DNA from: Achromobacter sp. MFA1 R4
GTDB taxonomy: Bacteria; Pseudomonadota; Gammaproteobacteria; Burkholderiales; Burkholderiaceae_B
Length of the DNA: 64,000 nucleotides
Assembly (NCBI RefSeq): GCF_900156745.1
Contig: NZ_LT707065.1
Coordinates: forward strand, 5,592,086 to 5,656,085
Reading direction: 5' to 3'
Positions 50,585-58,409 of this stretch are shown here, in pieces; positions within the stretch are counted from its first letter, which is position 1, and every line of letters begins with the position of its first letter. The notes under the pieces are model-generated. The model made no database searches, was not told the origin of the DNA, and saw only the letters and a program-made list of their open reading frames with translations. Position numbers and translations under genes: made by a program.

Positions 50585-51466
50585 ATGACCGCCCTGCCCC
50601 CGCTCAATGCGCTGCGCTGTTTCGAGGTCGTGGGCCGCTTGGGCAGCATCACCGGCGCGGCCGAGGAACTCAGCGTGACGCCCGCCGCCGTCAGCCGCCA
50701 GGTCCGCCTGCTTGAAGAACACCTGGGGCTGAAGTTGTTTCTGCGCCAGCACCGCCGCATCGTGCTCACCGCCATGGGCGCGGGGTATCACGCCGATATT
50801 GCGCGCTGGTTCGGGGGGCTGCAGCGCGCGACGTCGGAACTGGGCGAGCGGTCGCGCCGCCGGCAGTTCGTCATCAAGGCGCCCCACAGCGTCGCCATGC
50901 GCTGGCTGCTGCCGCGCCTGTCCGGGTTTCACCGCCAGTACCCCGACATCGACGTCAAGCTCCATACCTCGGTCGATCCGCCGGATTTCGAGCGCGAGGA
51001 AGTCGATGCCGGCATCTGCATGGGCAATGGGCACTGGCGCGGGTTGATCAGCCACAAGCTGATGGTCAACGAGCTGCTGCCGGTCTGCGTCCCCGACAAA
51101 TGCGCGCGGCTGCGCACGCCCGCTGACCTGAAGGGCGAGATCCTGCTGCATACGCTGGCGCGGCCCGACTACTGGGAGATCTGGCTGCGGGCGGCCGGCC
51201 TGACGCAGATCGACGTCTCGCGCGGTTTGCGCTACGAGTCGTCGGCCCTGGCCTACGAGGCCGCGCTCGAAGGCTATGGCGTGGCCATCGCGCAAAAGCC
51301 CCTGGTGCAGAAGGAGCTGGATGAAGGCCGCCTGGTCGCGCCGTTCGATCTGACGGTGGACCTGGGCGCCCAGAGCTATTACTTTGTACTGCCGCCGGAG
51401 GATTACCGGCGGCCCTCGCCCGAGCTGACGCAGTTTCGCGCCTGGGCGGCGTCCTGCGCGGTGTAG
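50585..51466 (+). CDS. LysR family regulator (GcvA-like) next to Bug/amidase
   Basis: The product is 293 residues. The winged helix is LPPLNALRCFEVVGRLGSITGAAEELSVTPAAVSRQVRLLEEHLGLKLFLRQHRRIVLTAMG. The effector domain has the GcvA-like HRQYPDIDVKLHTSVDPPDFEREEVDAGICMGNG. It is divergent from the Bug/amidase unit with 127 bp between starts, and a LysR box lies in that gap. Autoregulation and control of Bug/amidase are inferred. Confidence 0.93.
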   Translation: MTALPPLNALRCFEVVGRLGSITGAAEELSVTPAAVSRQVRLLEEHLGLKLFLRQHRRIVLTAMGAGYHADIARWFGGLQRATSELGERSRRRQFVIKAPHSVAMRWLLPRLSGFHRQYPDIDVKLHTSVDPPDFEREEVDAGICMGNGHWRGLISHKLMVNELLPVCVPDKCARLRTPADLKGEILLHTLARPDYWEIWLRAAGLTQIDVSRGLRYESSALAYEAALEGYGVAIAQKPLVQKELDEGRLVAPFDLTVDLGAQSYYFVLPPEDYRRPSPELTQFRAWAASCAV

Positions 51467-51555
51467 CGCCGCGCGTCTTGCGCCAGGCGCTGGCGCGCCG
51501 GGCGCAGGGCCGTTAGTCTAGTGCCCACGCCCGTTGCTCAACCAAGGAGCCCGCG

Positions 51556-52299
51556 ATGGCGACCCAAGCGCATTCCAGCGACACGGCGATCGACGAGATT
51601 GCCCCCCGCATCTACCGCATATCCACCCCGGTCCAGATCCCCGGCGCCGGCGGATTTTCCTTCAACCAATACCTCATCGACGACGATGCGCCGCTGCTGT
51701 TCCATACCGGCCTGCGCAAGCTGTTTCCCGTCGTCAGCGCCGCGGTCGCGCGGATCTTGCCCATCGATCAGTTGCGCTACATCGGCTTTTCGCATTTCGA
51801 GGCCGACGAGTGCGGCGCGCTCAATGCGTTTCTTGCCGTCGCGCCGCGCGCGGAACCGCTGTGCGGCCAGGTGGCGGCCATGGTCTCCGTGGGAGACTTC
51901 GCCGACAGACCGCCGCGCGCGCTGAAAGACGACGAGATGCTCTCGCTCGGTCAGCATTGCGTGCGCTGGCTGGATACGCCGCATCTGCCCCATGCGTGGG
52001 AATGCGGGTTTCTGATGGAGACCGCGACCGCCACGCTGCTCTGCGGCGACTTGTTCACCCAGGGCGGCGCGCACACCCCCGCGCTGACCGAAAGCGACAT
52101 CCTCGGGCCGAGCGAGGCGTTCCGCCGCCAGATGGACTATTTCTCGCACACCAAGCATGCCCGCGCCATGCTGGAACGCCTGGCGGCCTTGCAGCCGGCC
52201 ACGCTGGCCTGCATGCACGGCAGCGCGTGGCGCGGCGATGGCGGGGCCCTGTTGCGCGCGCTGGCCGACAGCGTCGAGCAAGACGAGGACCGGACCTGA
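51556..52299 (+). CDS. MBL-fold metallohydrolase (flavodiiron/ODP-like)
   Basis: The product is 247 residues. The metal-binding pattern of flavodiiron-type MBL proteins is present as HFEADECGALNAFL (in place of HxExDH), with LDTPHLPHAWECGFLM and LCGDLFTQGG further on; a C-terminal ACMHGSAWRG His completes a typical set. Because the canonical D-H after HxE is D-E here, metal occupancy is uncertain. It appears to be monocistronic and lies 89 bp after the LysR gene. No flavodoxin domain follows. Confidence 0.85.
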   Translation: MATQAHSSDTAIDEIAPRIYRISTPVQIPGAGGFSFNQYLIDDDAPLLFHTGLRKLFPVVSAAVARILPIDQLRYIGFSHFEADECGALNAFLAVAPRAEPLCGQVAAMVSVGDFADRPPRALKDDEMLSLGQHCVRWLDTPHLPHAWECGFLMETATATLLCGDLFTQGGAHTPALTESDILGPSEAFRRQMDYFSHTKHARAMLERLAALQPATLACMHGSAWRGDGGALLRALADSVEQDEDRT

Positions 52300-52396
52300 C
52301 GGCGCCCGGGCGGCCGGGACGGCCATGCGCGCCGTAGGCTACAGTGCGGGTGGCCCGGCAAGTCCGCGCCGCCCCATTCTTCAGGAGCAGTACGCA

Positions 52397-52897
52397 GTGA
52401 ACGACACCCTCATGCCGGATAGCGGCATTTCCGATGCACCCAAGGAACAGCAAGCCACGCTCTGGCGCGACGACGGCTGGACGGCACGCATCATCAAGAA
52501 CGAAGACGACGACGGCTGGGCGGTCGAGATGACCAAGGACGGCCAGGCCGAGCCCGCCCTCGTGGGTCCCTGGACCATGGGCCGCGACAAGAAGAACCCC
52601 AAGCCGCTCGACTCGCCGGCCTTCATCACGCTGGTCAAGACGGCCAATGAAGTCTTGCGCCGCCATGAACAGCAATTGCATGCCACGCTGCACAAGAGCG
52701 TGAAGATCGATACCGACGACGGCCGCCTGACCGTCAAGCTGGATATCGTTCCCGATGAAGACGAGCCCTATGCCGTGCTGAGCGCCTATGACGAATTCGG
52801 GGAATCGCTGGCCGAAATCCGCGTGCCGCCGACGTATAAGCTGACTGTGGATCGCGCGTCGGCGTGGGCGGCGGGCGGGTTCGGCAAGCAAGGCTGA
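52397..52897 (+). CDS. Conserved hypothetical protein, 166 residues
   Basis: I chose the GTG at 52397 because an AGGAGC site lies 8 bases upstream; the first ATG in frame is five codons later. The protein (begins VNDTLMPDSG) is acidic and soluble with a repeated WxRDDGWTARIIKNEDDDGWAVEMTKDG pattern near the start. No signal peptide or known motif is seen. I recognise the type only as a conserved Alcaligenaceae protein; the function is unknown. Confidence 0.75.
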   Translation: MNDTLMPDSGISDAPKEQQATLWRDDGWTARIIKNEDDDGWAVEMTKDGQAEPALVGPWTMGRDKKNPKPLDSPAFITLVKTANEVLRRHEQQLHATLHKSVKIDTDDGRLTVKLDIVPDEDEPYAVLSAYDEFGESLAEIRVPPTYKLTVDRASAWAAGGFGKQG

Positions 52898-52921
52898 CAG
52901 GCGCGAACGCCGGCCCCTGGC

Positions 52922-53710
52922 CTACTGAGCCCAGACGCCGTCGTCCGCCTCATCCACTGCCCGCAGCAGCCGCCCCAGATGCCCGCTGCTGGAAAATCCC
53001 AGGTCTGCGCTGACCCTGGCGACCGGCTCGCCCAGCGCGAGACGCCGGCGCGCCGCCTGCGCCAGCACCAGGCGGCGCAAGGCGATGGGAGATCGGCCAT
53101 AGGACTGGATGCAGGCGCGCTGCAGCGTGCGTGTCGTGGCGCCAAGGATGGCGGCCGAATCGGCAATCGCCGGCAACGGCTGGCCGGCCTCCAGGCGTTG
53201 ACGCAGCAGCGCCATCCATTGGTGCGCCAGCGGCAGCGGCGGCTGCGCATGGGTCCGGGCCTGCAGCCTGTGACTGGCGTCGAGCTGGGTGATAAGCGCC
53301 GTCACCAGCGCGGGCAGCGCCGACGGCGACAGCGCCGGCATCCATAGCGCATCCAGCATCGCCTGCGCGGCGCCGTCCAGCTGCATCAGTCCGCCGGCGC
53401 GGCAGGCCCGCAGCAGTTCCGGGGCCAGATAGAGCTCCCCATGCTGCTGCGCCACGCTTTCGGACCGCGTGCTGTGTTCAACATGGGAAGGCAGCAACAG
53501 AGCGTGCCCCCTGACCAGCCGGCAGCGCTGGCGCGCGCCGGTCTCATCCCGCCAGGCGCTGTCCAGGGCGCCGGCGCGCGGCCATAGCAGCATGGCGCAG
53601 TCGTGCTCATGCCAATGAAAGGCGTAACGCGGCTGCCGGCTGGCGGCGAGCGCAAACCCTGTCTGGGCAATCAGGTCCTGTTTGGAGGAAAGCGGGACGG
53701 AACGCGGCAT
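52922..53710 (-). CDS. AraC family transcriptional regulator
   Basis: The ATG at 53710 gives 262 residues beginning MPRSVPLSSK; a longer frame to 53875 has an unlikely Arg/Ala leader. The N-terminal cupin has FHWHEHDCAMLLWPRAGAL and GHALLLPSHVEHST, as in regulators of the YkgD/NimR type. The C-terminal helix-turn-helix region has TTRTLQRACIQSYGRSPIALRRLVLAQAARRRLALGEPVARVSADLGFSSSGHLGRLLRAVDE. It is divergent from the Bug/PhzF unit and probably controls it. Confidence 0.9.
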   Translation of the reverse strand: MPRSVPLSSKQDLIAQTGFALAASRQPRYAFHWHEHDCAMLLWPRAGALDSAWRDETGARQRCRLVRGHALLLPSHVEHSTRSESVAQQHGELYLAPELLRACRAGGLMQLDGAAQAMLDALWMPALSPSALPALVTALITQLDASHRLQARTHAQPPLPLAHQWMALLRQRLEAGQPLPAIADSAAILGATTRTLQRACIQSYGRSPIALRRLVLAQAARRRLALGEPVARVSADLGFSSSGHLGRLLRAVDEADDGVWAQ

Positions 53711-53927
53711 GAGGGCTTGCTGGGCGAAGGCGGGATCAGGCGAGGCAGCCAACGGCCGGATTGGCCGTCGAGCCAGTATCGGCGCGTGGCGCAATTCCCG
53801 CAAGCGCCCCATCGCGGCCGCGTTGCCCCTGTCGCGTGCGGGATCATCCGTTGTCGCGCCTCGGTTCGCCGGCATGCCGGCCCCTGCCTACGATCTGGAT
53901 CGTTGAAACCAGACAAGGGGAAAAACC

Positions 53928-54896
53928 ATGAACCGCGCACTACCCATCGCATTGCTGTCTGCCGCCGTGATGGCGTTGCCGGCCACCCGCGCCCTGGCCG
54001 AGTCCCAATGGCCGGACAAGCCGGTCACCCTGATCGTGCCCTTCCCGCCTGGAGGCGGCACGGACCTCGTGGTGCGCACGCTGCAGCCGGCGCTATCGCG
54101 CGCGTTGCACCAGACGGTGATCATCCAGAACACCGGCGGCGCGGGCGGAACGGTGGGGTCGGGCCAGGCGGCCCGCGCCAAGCCAGACGGCCATACCGCG
54201 CTCGCCGTGACGACCAGCACCACCGCGCTGGCCGCCAAGCTCTACAAGAACCTGCCGTACAACCCGGAAAAGGATTTCGACTACATCGGCTTCATCGGCA
54301 CCTCGCCCTATGTCCTCGCGGTGCAGCCCGCGCTGAAGGCAACCACGGTCCCCGAAGTGGTCGACGCGCTGAAGGCGCGCCGCGTTGGCACGTATGCCTC
54401 GGTGGGCGCGGGCACGGTGTCGCATCTGCTGGGTGAAATGTTCAAGAAGGACAAGCAGCTGGACCTGACGCATGTGCCCTACCGCGGGGCGGCGCCCGCC
54501 TACACGGACCTGATCGGCGGCCAGGTCGACATCATGTTCGACAACCCCGTCGGCCTGGCTCCCTTCGTGCAAAGCGGCAAGCTGATCGCCGTGGCCACCA
54601 CCCGCGCGACGCCCATTCTGCCGGGCGTCCCCACGTTCGCGGCACAGGGCATGCCGGCCTACACGCAGTCCCTCTGGTATGGACTGGCCTTTCCCAAGGG
54701 CACGCCGCCAGCCATCGTGCAGAAGATGAATCTTGCGCTGAACGCGGCGCTGCGGGATCCGGCCATTGCGGCGGACCTGGCCGCCAAGGGGGTCGATGTC
54801 CGTCCCGACACGCCCGAGGCCATGACCCGCACCGTTTCCCAAGACCTCGCTTTCTGGAGCGATCTCATCACCACGACCGGAGTCCAGTTTGACTGA
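53928..54896 (+). CDS. Tripartite tricarboxylate transporter substrate-binding protein (Bug family)
   Basis: The product is 322 residues with an AAGGGG site before the ATG and a signal peptide ending near ATRALAESQWPDKPVTLIVPFPPGGGTD, the typical Bug opening. MHVPYRG reads THVPYRGAAPAYTDLIGGQVDIMFDNP here. It overlaps the PhzF gene by 8 bp. It would supply the substrate for the PhzF/Rid/MFS unit. It is one of four Bug proteins in this window. Confidence 0.95.
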   Translation: MNRALPIALLSAAVMALPATRALAESQWPDKPVTLIVPFPPGGGTDLVVRTLQPALSRALHQTVIIQNTGGAGGTVGSGQAARAKPDGHTALAVTTSTTALAAKLYKNLPYNPEKDFDYIGFIGTSPYVLAVQPALKATTVPEVVDALKARRVGTYASVGAGTVSHLLGEMFKKDKQLDLTHVPYRGAAPAYTDLIGGQVDIMFDNPVGLAPFVQSGKLIAVATTRATPILPGVPTFAAQGMPAYTQSLWYGLAFPKGTPPAIVQKMNLALNAALRDPAIAADLAAKGVDVRPDTPEAMTRTVSQDLAFWSDLITTTGVQFD

Positions 54897-55770
54897 CCTA
54901 CACCCCATCGGCCTGCCCGCCGAGCCCGCTGCCGGCGAAGCGGCGCTGCTGCGTGTCTTTGTCGATTCCACGCAGCCGCTGCAAGGCGGAAACCCCGTGC
55001 CGCTGGTGCTTGATGCGCGTGGCATGCAGGCAAGCGAGATGCAGGCCCTGGCCGCGCATTACGGCCACGAGTCTTCCTTTGTCTTTCCGGCCGGTCTGGA
55101 TGACCACCTGTGCCGGCTTCGCTTCTTCGTCCCCGGCCACGAAATGGAAATGTGCGGCCACGCGACCGTCGGCACGCTCTGGGCGCTGCGCCAGTGGGGG
55201 CGGTGGACGACGCCGCATGCGCGCGTTCAGACCTTGAGCGGCAGCGTGGACATCGCGTGGGACGAGGCCGGCAACCGCGCCTGGGTCTCGCAACCCGCCG
55301 TCGCCACGTCGGCCATGACGCCCGCCCAATGCCGCGCGGTCGCCGCCGTGCTGCGCATTGATCCGGCGCTGCCGGGACTGCACATGATCAACGCCAGCAC
55401 GAGCCGCGTGAAAACGCTGGTCAGGCTTCCGACCGTGGCGGCGCTGGACGCTTTGGCGCCCGACTTCGACGCCGTGCGCGACGTGTGCGAGGCCATCGGC
55501 TCGACCGGCCTGTACCCCTATGCGCTGACCGGGGACGGCGCCAGCGCGCGGCAGTTTCCCAAGGCGTCCGGCTACCCCGAGGACGCTGCCACCGGCATTG
55601 CGGCCGCGGCCTTGTGGGGCTACTTGAACGAAACCGGCAGCGTGCCGCCCGACCAGGTGTATACGGTTCGTCAGGGCGTGGCCATGGGCTCGCCGTCGGC
55701 GATCCAGCTGCGCCGGCGCGGCGACGCGCCCGGATGCTGGCTGAGCGGCGAAACGCAATGGATGGCTTGA
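54889..55770 (+). CDS. PhzF family isomerase/epimerase-like protein
   Basis: The product is 293 residues with two similar halves of the diaminopimelate epimerase fold. The first has the PhzF motifs LQGGNPVPLVLDARGM, HESSFVFP (with the catalytic Glu) and EMCGHATVGTLWAL. The second has PEDAATGIAAAALWGYL, the PEDPATGSA equivalent. PhzF proteins isomerise or cyclise small metabolites. It overlaps the Bug gene by 8 bp and the Rid gene by 13 bp, so the three are one operon. Confidence 0.93.
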   Translation: MTDLHPIGLPAEPAAGEAALLRVFVDSTQPLQGGNPVPLVLDARGMQASEMQALAAHYGHESSFVFPAGLDDHLCRLRFFVPGHEMEMCGHATVGTLWALRQWGRWTTPHARVQTLSGSVDIAWDEAGNRAWVSQPAVATSAMTPAQCRAVAAVLRIDPALPGLHMINASTSRVKTLVRLPTVAALDALAPDFDAVRDVCEAIGSTGLYPYALTGDGASARQFPKASGYPEDAATGIAAAALWGYLNETGSVPPDQVYTVRQGVAMGSPSAIQLRRRGDAPGCWLSGETQWMA

Positions 55771-56288
55771 ACGGCCCCGACGCGGCAGCGTCGCGGCTGG
55801 CCGCGGCCGGCTGGCGTTTGCCCGCGCCGCCGGTCCCGCGCGGCGCCTATGCCCCCTATCATCTGGCGTCGTTGCACGGCGCCACGCTGGTCTGCGTGAG
55901 CGGCCAGGCCAGCCGCCGGGATGGCATGCCCATCGTCGGGGTCTGTCGGCCCGGTGCCGATCTGGCCATGGCGCGCACGGCTTGCGCGCAAGCGGCGCTG
56001 AGCGCATTGAGCGCGCTGCGCCTGGCGTGCGCGGGCGATTTGGGCCGGATCCGCGCCGTCCTGCAATTGCGCGGCTATCTGCGCAGCGAGGCGGATTTCG
56101 AAGAACACAGCGCGGTGCTGGACGGCGCGTCGCAAGTGCTGGAAGCGGCGTTTCCGCACATGCCGCGTCCGGCCCGCAGCGCGATCGGCGTGACGAGCCT
56201 GCCGGGCCGTTGCTGGGCCGAAATCGAAATCAGCGCGCTGCTGGAGGATTGCACGCTGCCAAGGGGAGCGGGCGCCGCCAAGGAGTAA
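55758..56288 (+). CDS. RidA/YjgF-like protein, second copy
   Basis: The ATG at 55758 lies inside the end of the PhzF gene and gives 176 residues. The fold is visible in VPRGAYAPYHLASLHGATLVCVSGQASRRDG and AIGVTSLPGRCWAEIEISALLE, and the motif PRPARSAIGV keeps the Arg found in imine deaminases, unlike the Rid protein at 46541. A role in clearing reactive enamine or imine intermediates made by the pathway is inferred. Confidence 0.9.
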   Translation: MDGLNGPDAAASRLAAAGWRLPAPPVPRGAYAPYHLASLHGATLVCVSGQASRRDGMPIVGVCRPGADLAMARTACAQAALSALSALRLACAGDLGRIRAVLQLRGYLRSEADFEEHSAVLDGASQVLEAAFPHMPRPARSAIGVTSLPGRCWAEIEISALLEDCTLPRGAGAAKE

Positions 56289-56328
56289 GCTACGCCGCTT
56301 CGCATCCCCCTCTGATCCCTCTTGCACC

Positions 56329-57537
56329 ATGCGCGGCAATCCCGACGCCAGGCAAGGCGCCATCGCTTTGCACGGGTTTTACTTTCTGTACTACGGCCTG
56401 CAGGGCGTGAGCATCCCGTTCCTGCCTTTGTGGTTCGCCAGCCGGGGCCTGGACCCGGCGCTGATCGGGCTGATCGTCGCCACGTCGTTCCTGCCCAAGA
56501 TTCTGTCGACGCCGGTGGTGGCCCACGTGGCGGACCAGACCGGCCGCGCGCATGGGCTGATTGCGTCGGCGCTGGCGGCATCGCTGATTCTCTTCATCTG
56601 CTATCCGTTCAGCCAGACGCCGGCCTGCCTGCTGGCGGTGACGCTGCTCTTGAACGCCGTGTTCCCGGCCGTGCTGCCGCTGATGGACCGCATGGCGATC
56701 GCCAGTGGGCGCGGACAGGGCAATTCCTATACGGTGATGCGCGCGTGCGGGTCGCTGGGGTTTGCGACGGTGACGGTGGCGGGCGGGTATCTGATCAAGA
56801 CGTTCGATGCGGATTGGGTGATGTGGCTGTCGATCCTGCTGATCGTGGCTTGCCTGGCCTGCGTGCGCTTCTTGCCGCACGCGGCGCGACCGGCGGGTGC
56901 GGAGCTTCGGGCTGACACGTCCCGGGCTGATGCGGCGGGGGCCGGCCGCGTCAGGTTTCCGATGCGGGAGGTGCTGCGCGATCGCCCCCTTCTGATGTGC
57001 ATCGCGGCGACGTCGCTGGTGCAGGCGAGCAATGGGTTTCTGTATTCCTATTCGACGCTTCATTGGACGGCGAACGGGCTGTCCACGGCGCAGATTTCCC
57101 TGTTGTGGGTGGTGGGGGTGACGAGCGAGGTGGTGTTCTTTTTCCTGGCGCCGCGCATCCTGGCGCGCACGGGAGCCCAATGGCTGATCCTGACGTCGGC
57201 CATCATGACCGCCATTCGCTGGGCCGGGCTGTCCGCGTCGACGGACCTTGCCGTCATCGGCGGACTGCAGGTGCTGCAGTGCTTCACGCTGGCCGGCAAC
57301 AACGCCGCGATCATGTGGTACATCACGCGCCACGTCCCGGCCGCGTGCAAGACCTCTGCCATTGCCCTGTACGCCCTGCTTTCCGGCGGCGTGTTCATGT
57401 TCGCCAGTATCCAGTTGGGCGGTGCGGTGTATCGCAGCTATGCGCCGGGAGGGTTTCTTGTCATGGCGGTGTGTGCGGTGGGGGCGGTGCCGTTGGTGGT
57501 GTATTCGGATCGGTTGCGGCGGGGGTTGGGGGGGTGA
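56329..57537 (+). CDS. MFS transporter (MFS_1_like/HcaT-type)
   Basis: The product is 402 residues with 12 membrane helices, opening GAIALHGFYFLYYGLQGVSIPFLPLWFASRGLDPALIGLIVATSFLPKIL, the MFS_1_like/HcaT signature, and with RACGSLGFATVTVAGGYL and ASNGFLYSYSTLHWTANGLS in the middle. It lies 40 bp after the Rid gene and is probably part of the same transcription unit. The substrate is unknown; family members carry phenylpropanoid or lactose-like compounds. Confidence 0.9.
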   Translation: MRGNPDARQGAIALHGFYFLYYGLQGVSIPFLPLWFASRGLDPALIGLIVATSFLPKILSTPVVAHVADQTGRAHGLIASALAASLILFICYPFSQTPACLLAVTLLLNAVFPAVLPLMDRMAIASGRGQGNSYTVMRACGSLGFATVTVAGGYLIKTFDADWVMWLSILLIVACLACVRFLPHAARPAGAELRADTSRADAAGAGRVRFPMREVLRDRPLLMCIAATSLVQASNGFLYSYSTLHWTANGLSTAQISLLWVVGVTSEVVFFFLAPRILARTGAQWLILTSAIMTAIRWAGLSASTDLAVIGGLQVLQCFTLAGNNAAIMWYITRHVPAACKTSAIALYALLSGGVFMFASIQLGGAVYRSYAPGGFLVMAVCAVGAVPLVVYSDRLRRGLGG

Positions 57538-57630
57538 TGGGGGGTATCTCTATCGTGATTATTTTTGCTACTACTGTGATTTTTCTTGCGAGTGTAGGTG
57601 GGGGCTTGCGGGCTTTTGAGTTCTTTTGAC

Positions 57631-57797
57631 GCCCGGCGCGGCGTGGGCCTGGGGCGGGCGGGGCTCCGGTTGCGGTCCGGAGCCTTCGCTCCGGACTACC
57701 CCGTGCTCATCCTCGTTGCCGCCTCCGGCGGCTGCCTTCGGATTCCGCCGGGCGCACCTAAACGCCCCGCCCACCCCAGGCCCACGCCACACCGGGC
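57631..57797. repeat. 167-bp element with 34-bp inverted arms (REP/MITE-like)
   Basis: Left arm 57631-57664 and right arm 57764-57797 are inverted copies matching at 31 of 34 positions, all three differences being C/T changes. Two further perfect hairpins lie inside: GTCCGGAG at 57675-57682 with CTCCGGAC at 57689-57696, and GCCGCC at 57718-57723 with GGCGGC at 57727-57732. There is no coding frame. It looks like a mobile or dispersed intergenic repeat; copy number cannot be judged here. Confidence 0.75.
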
Positions 57798-58137
57798 TAT
57801 TGTGGTTTCAGCTTTGCGGGCGCTGGGACGGGTGGGGTTCTTTAGGTTCTTGCCTGCGATGGTTGGGTGTTGGAGCGTCTTGCGGGGCCCGCCCCCGGCC
57901 GGCCGCGCGGGCGGCCTTTGGGGGCTTACGCGGGGTCTTGCGTCGTTGCTATGACGCTTCGCGTGTGGCTGTACTGTATCTGGGTTTTTGTTGAGGCTGG
58001 CACTCCCCTGCCATCAGCAAGCTCCTCGTGGTCAGCGCGCAAGCGCCCCCGCCTCGGCGACCGCGGCGTCGGGCGACCTACGAAGATCTGATGCAACGGC
58101 CCCGAACAAGCAGACCTACGAAGAACTCCAATAGCCG

Positions 58138-58166
58138 AAAAAAAGGCCTCGCACCAGCAAGGCCTT
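58138..58166 (-). terminator. Terminator after the cstA-ybdD unit
   Basis: On the minus strand AAGGCCT, a 10-base loop and AGGCCTT lead into seven T residues. It lies 10 bp past the YbdD stop codon. Confidence 0.85.
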
Positions 58167-58175
58167 CAACTTCAA

Positions 58176-58388
58176 TCAGCAGCACCCGATCCGTTTCTTC
58201 CCCCCGTACCGCGCCTCCTGGCGCTCCCGGAAGAAATCCTCGTAGCTCATCGGCTCCTGGTCAGGATGCGTGCGGCGCATGTGTTCCACATACGTCTCGT
58301 AGTCCGGCACGCCGACCATCAACCGGAGCGTCTGCCCCAGATACCGGCCGGCGGCGCCGGCTGCCGAAGTCATGTTGCTGAACAGCAT
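58176..58388 (-). CDS. YbdD/YjiX family protein
   Basis: The product is 70 residues: RYLGQTLRLMVGVPDYETYVEHMRRTHPDQEPMSYEDFFRERQEARYGG, followed by a KKRIGCC ending typical of YbdD/YjiX. These small proteins are encoded after CstA/BtsT-type carriers and are needed for full pyruvate transport in E. coli. It lies 21 bp after cstA and completes that unit. Confidence 0.94.
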   Translation of the reverse strand: MLFSNMTSAAGAAGRYLGQTLRLMVGVPDYETYVEHMRRTHPDQEPMSYEDFFRERQEARYGGKKRIGCC

Positions 58389-58409
58389 GCGGCCTCTCCT
58401 GGTGGGCGA

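Larger units (their letters stand above)
57538..58175. other. Gene-poor interval of 638 bp
   Basis: No convincing gene is seen between the MFS stop and the YbdD stop. Short frames in all three plus-strand phases fall in the structured GC-rich repeat or in biased G-runs and lack ribosome-binding sites. The interval holds the inverted-repeat element at 57631-57797 and the terminator at 58138-58166. The rest shows no feature I can name. Confidence 0.7.

Noticed and set aside
57598-57994. Two overlapping small proteins on the plus strand after the MFS gene
   Set aside because: They fall inside and around the inverted-repeat element, have no ribosome-binding site and show biased, low-complexity composition.
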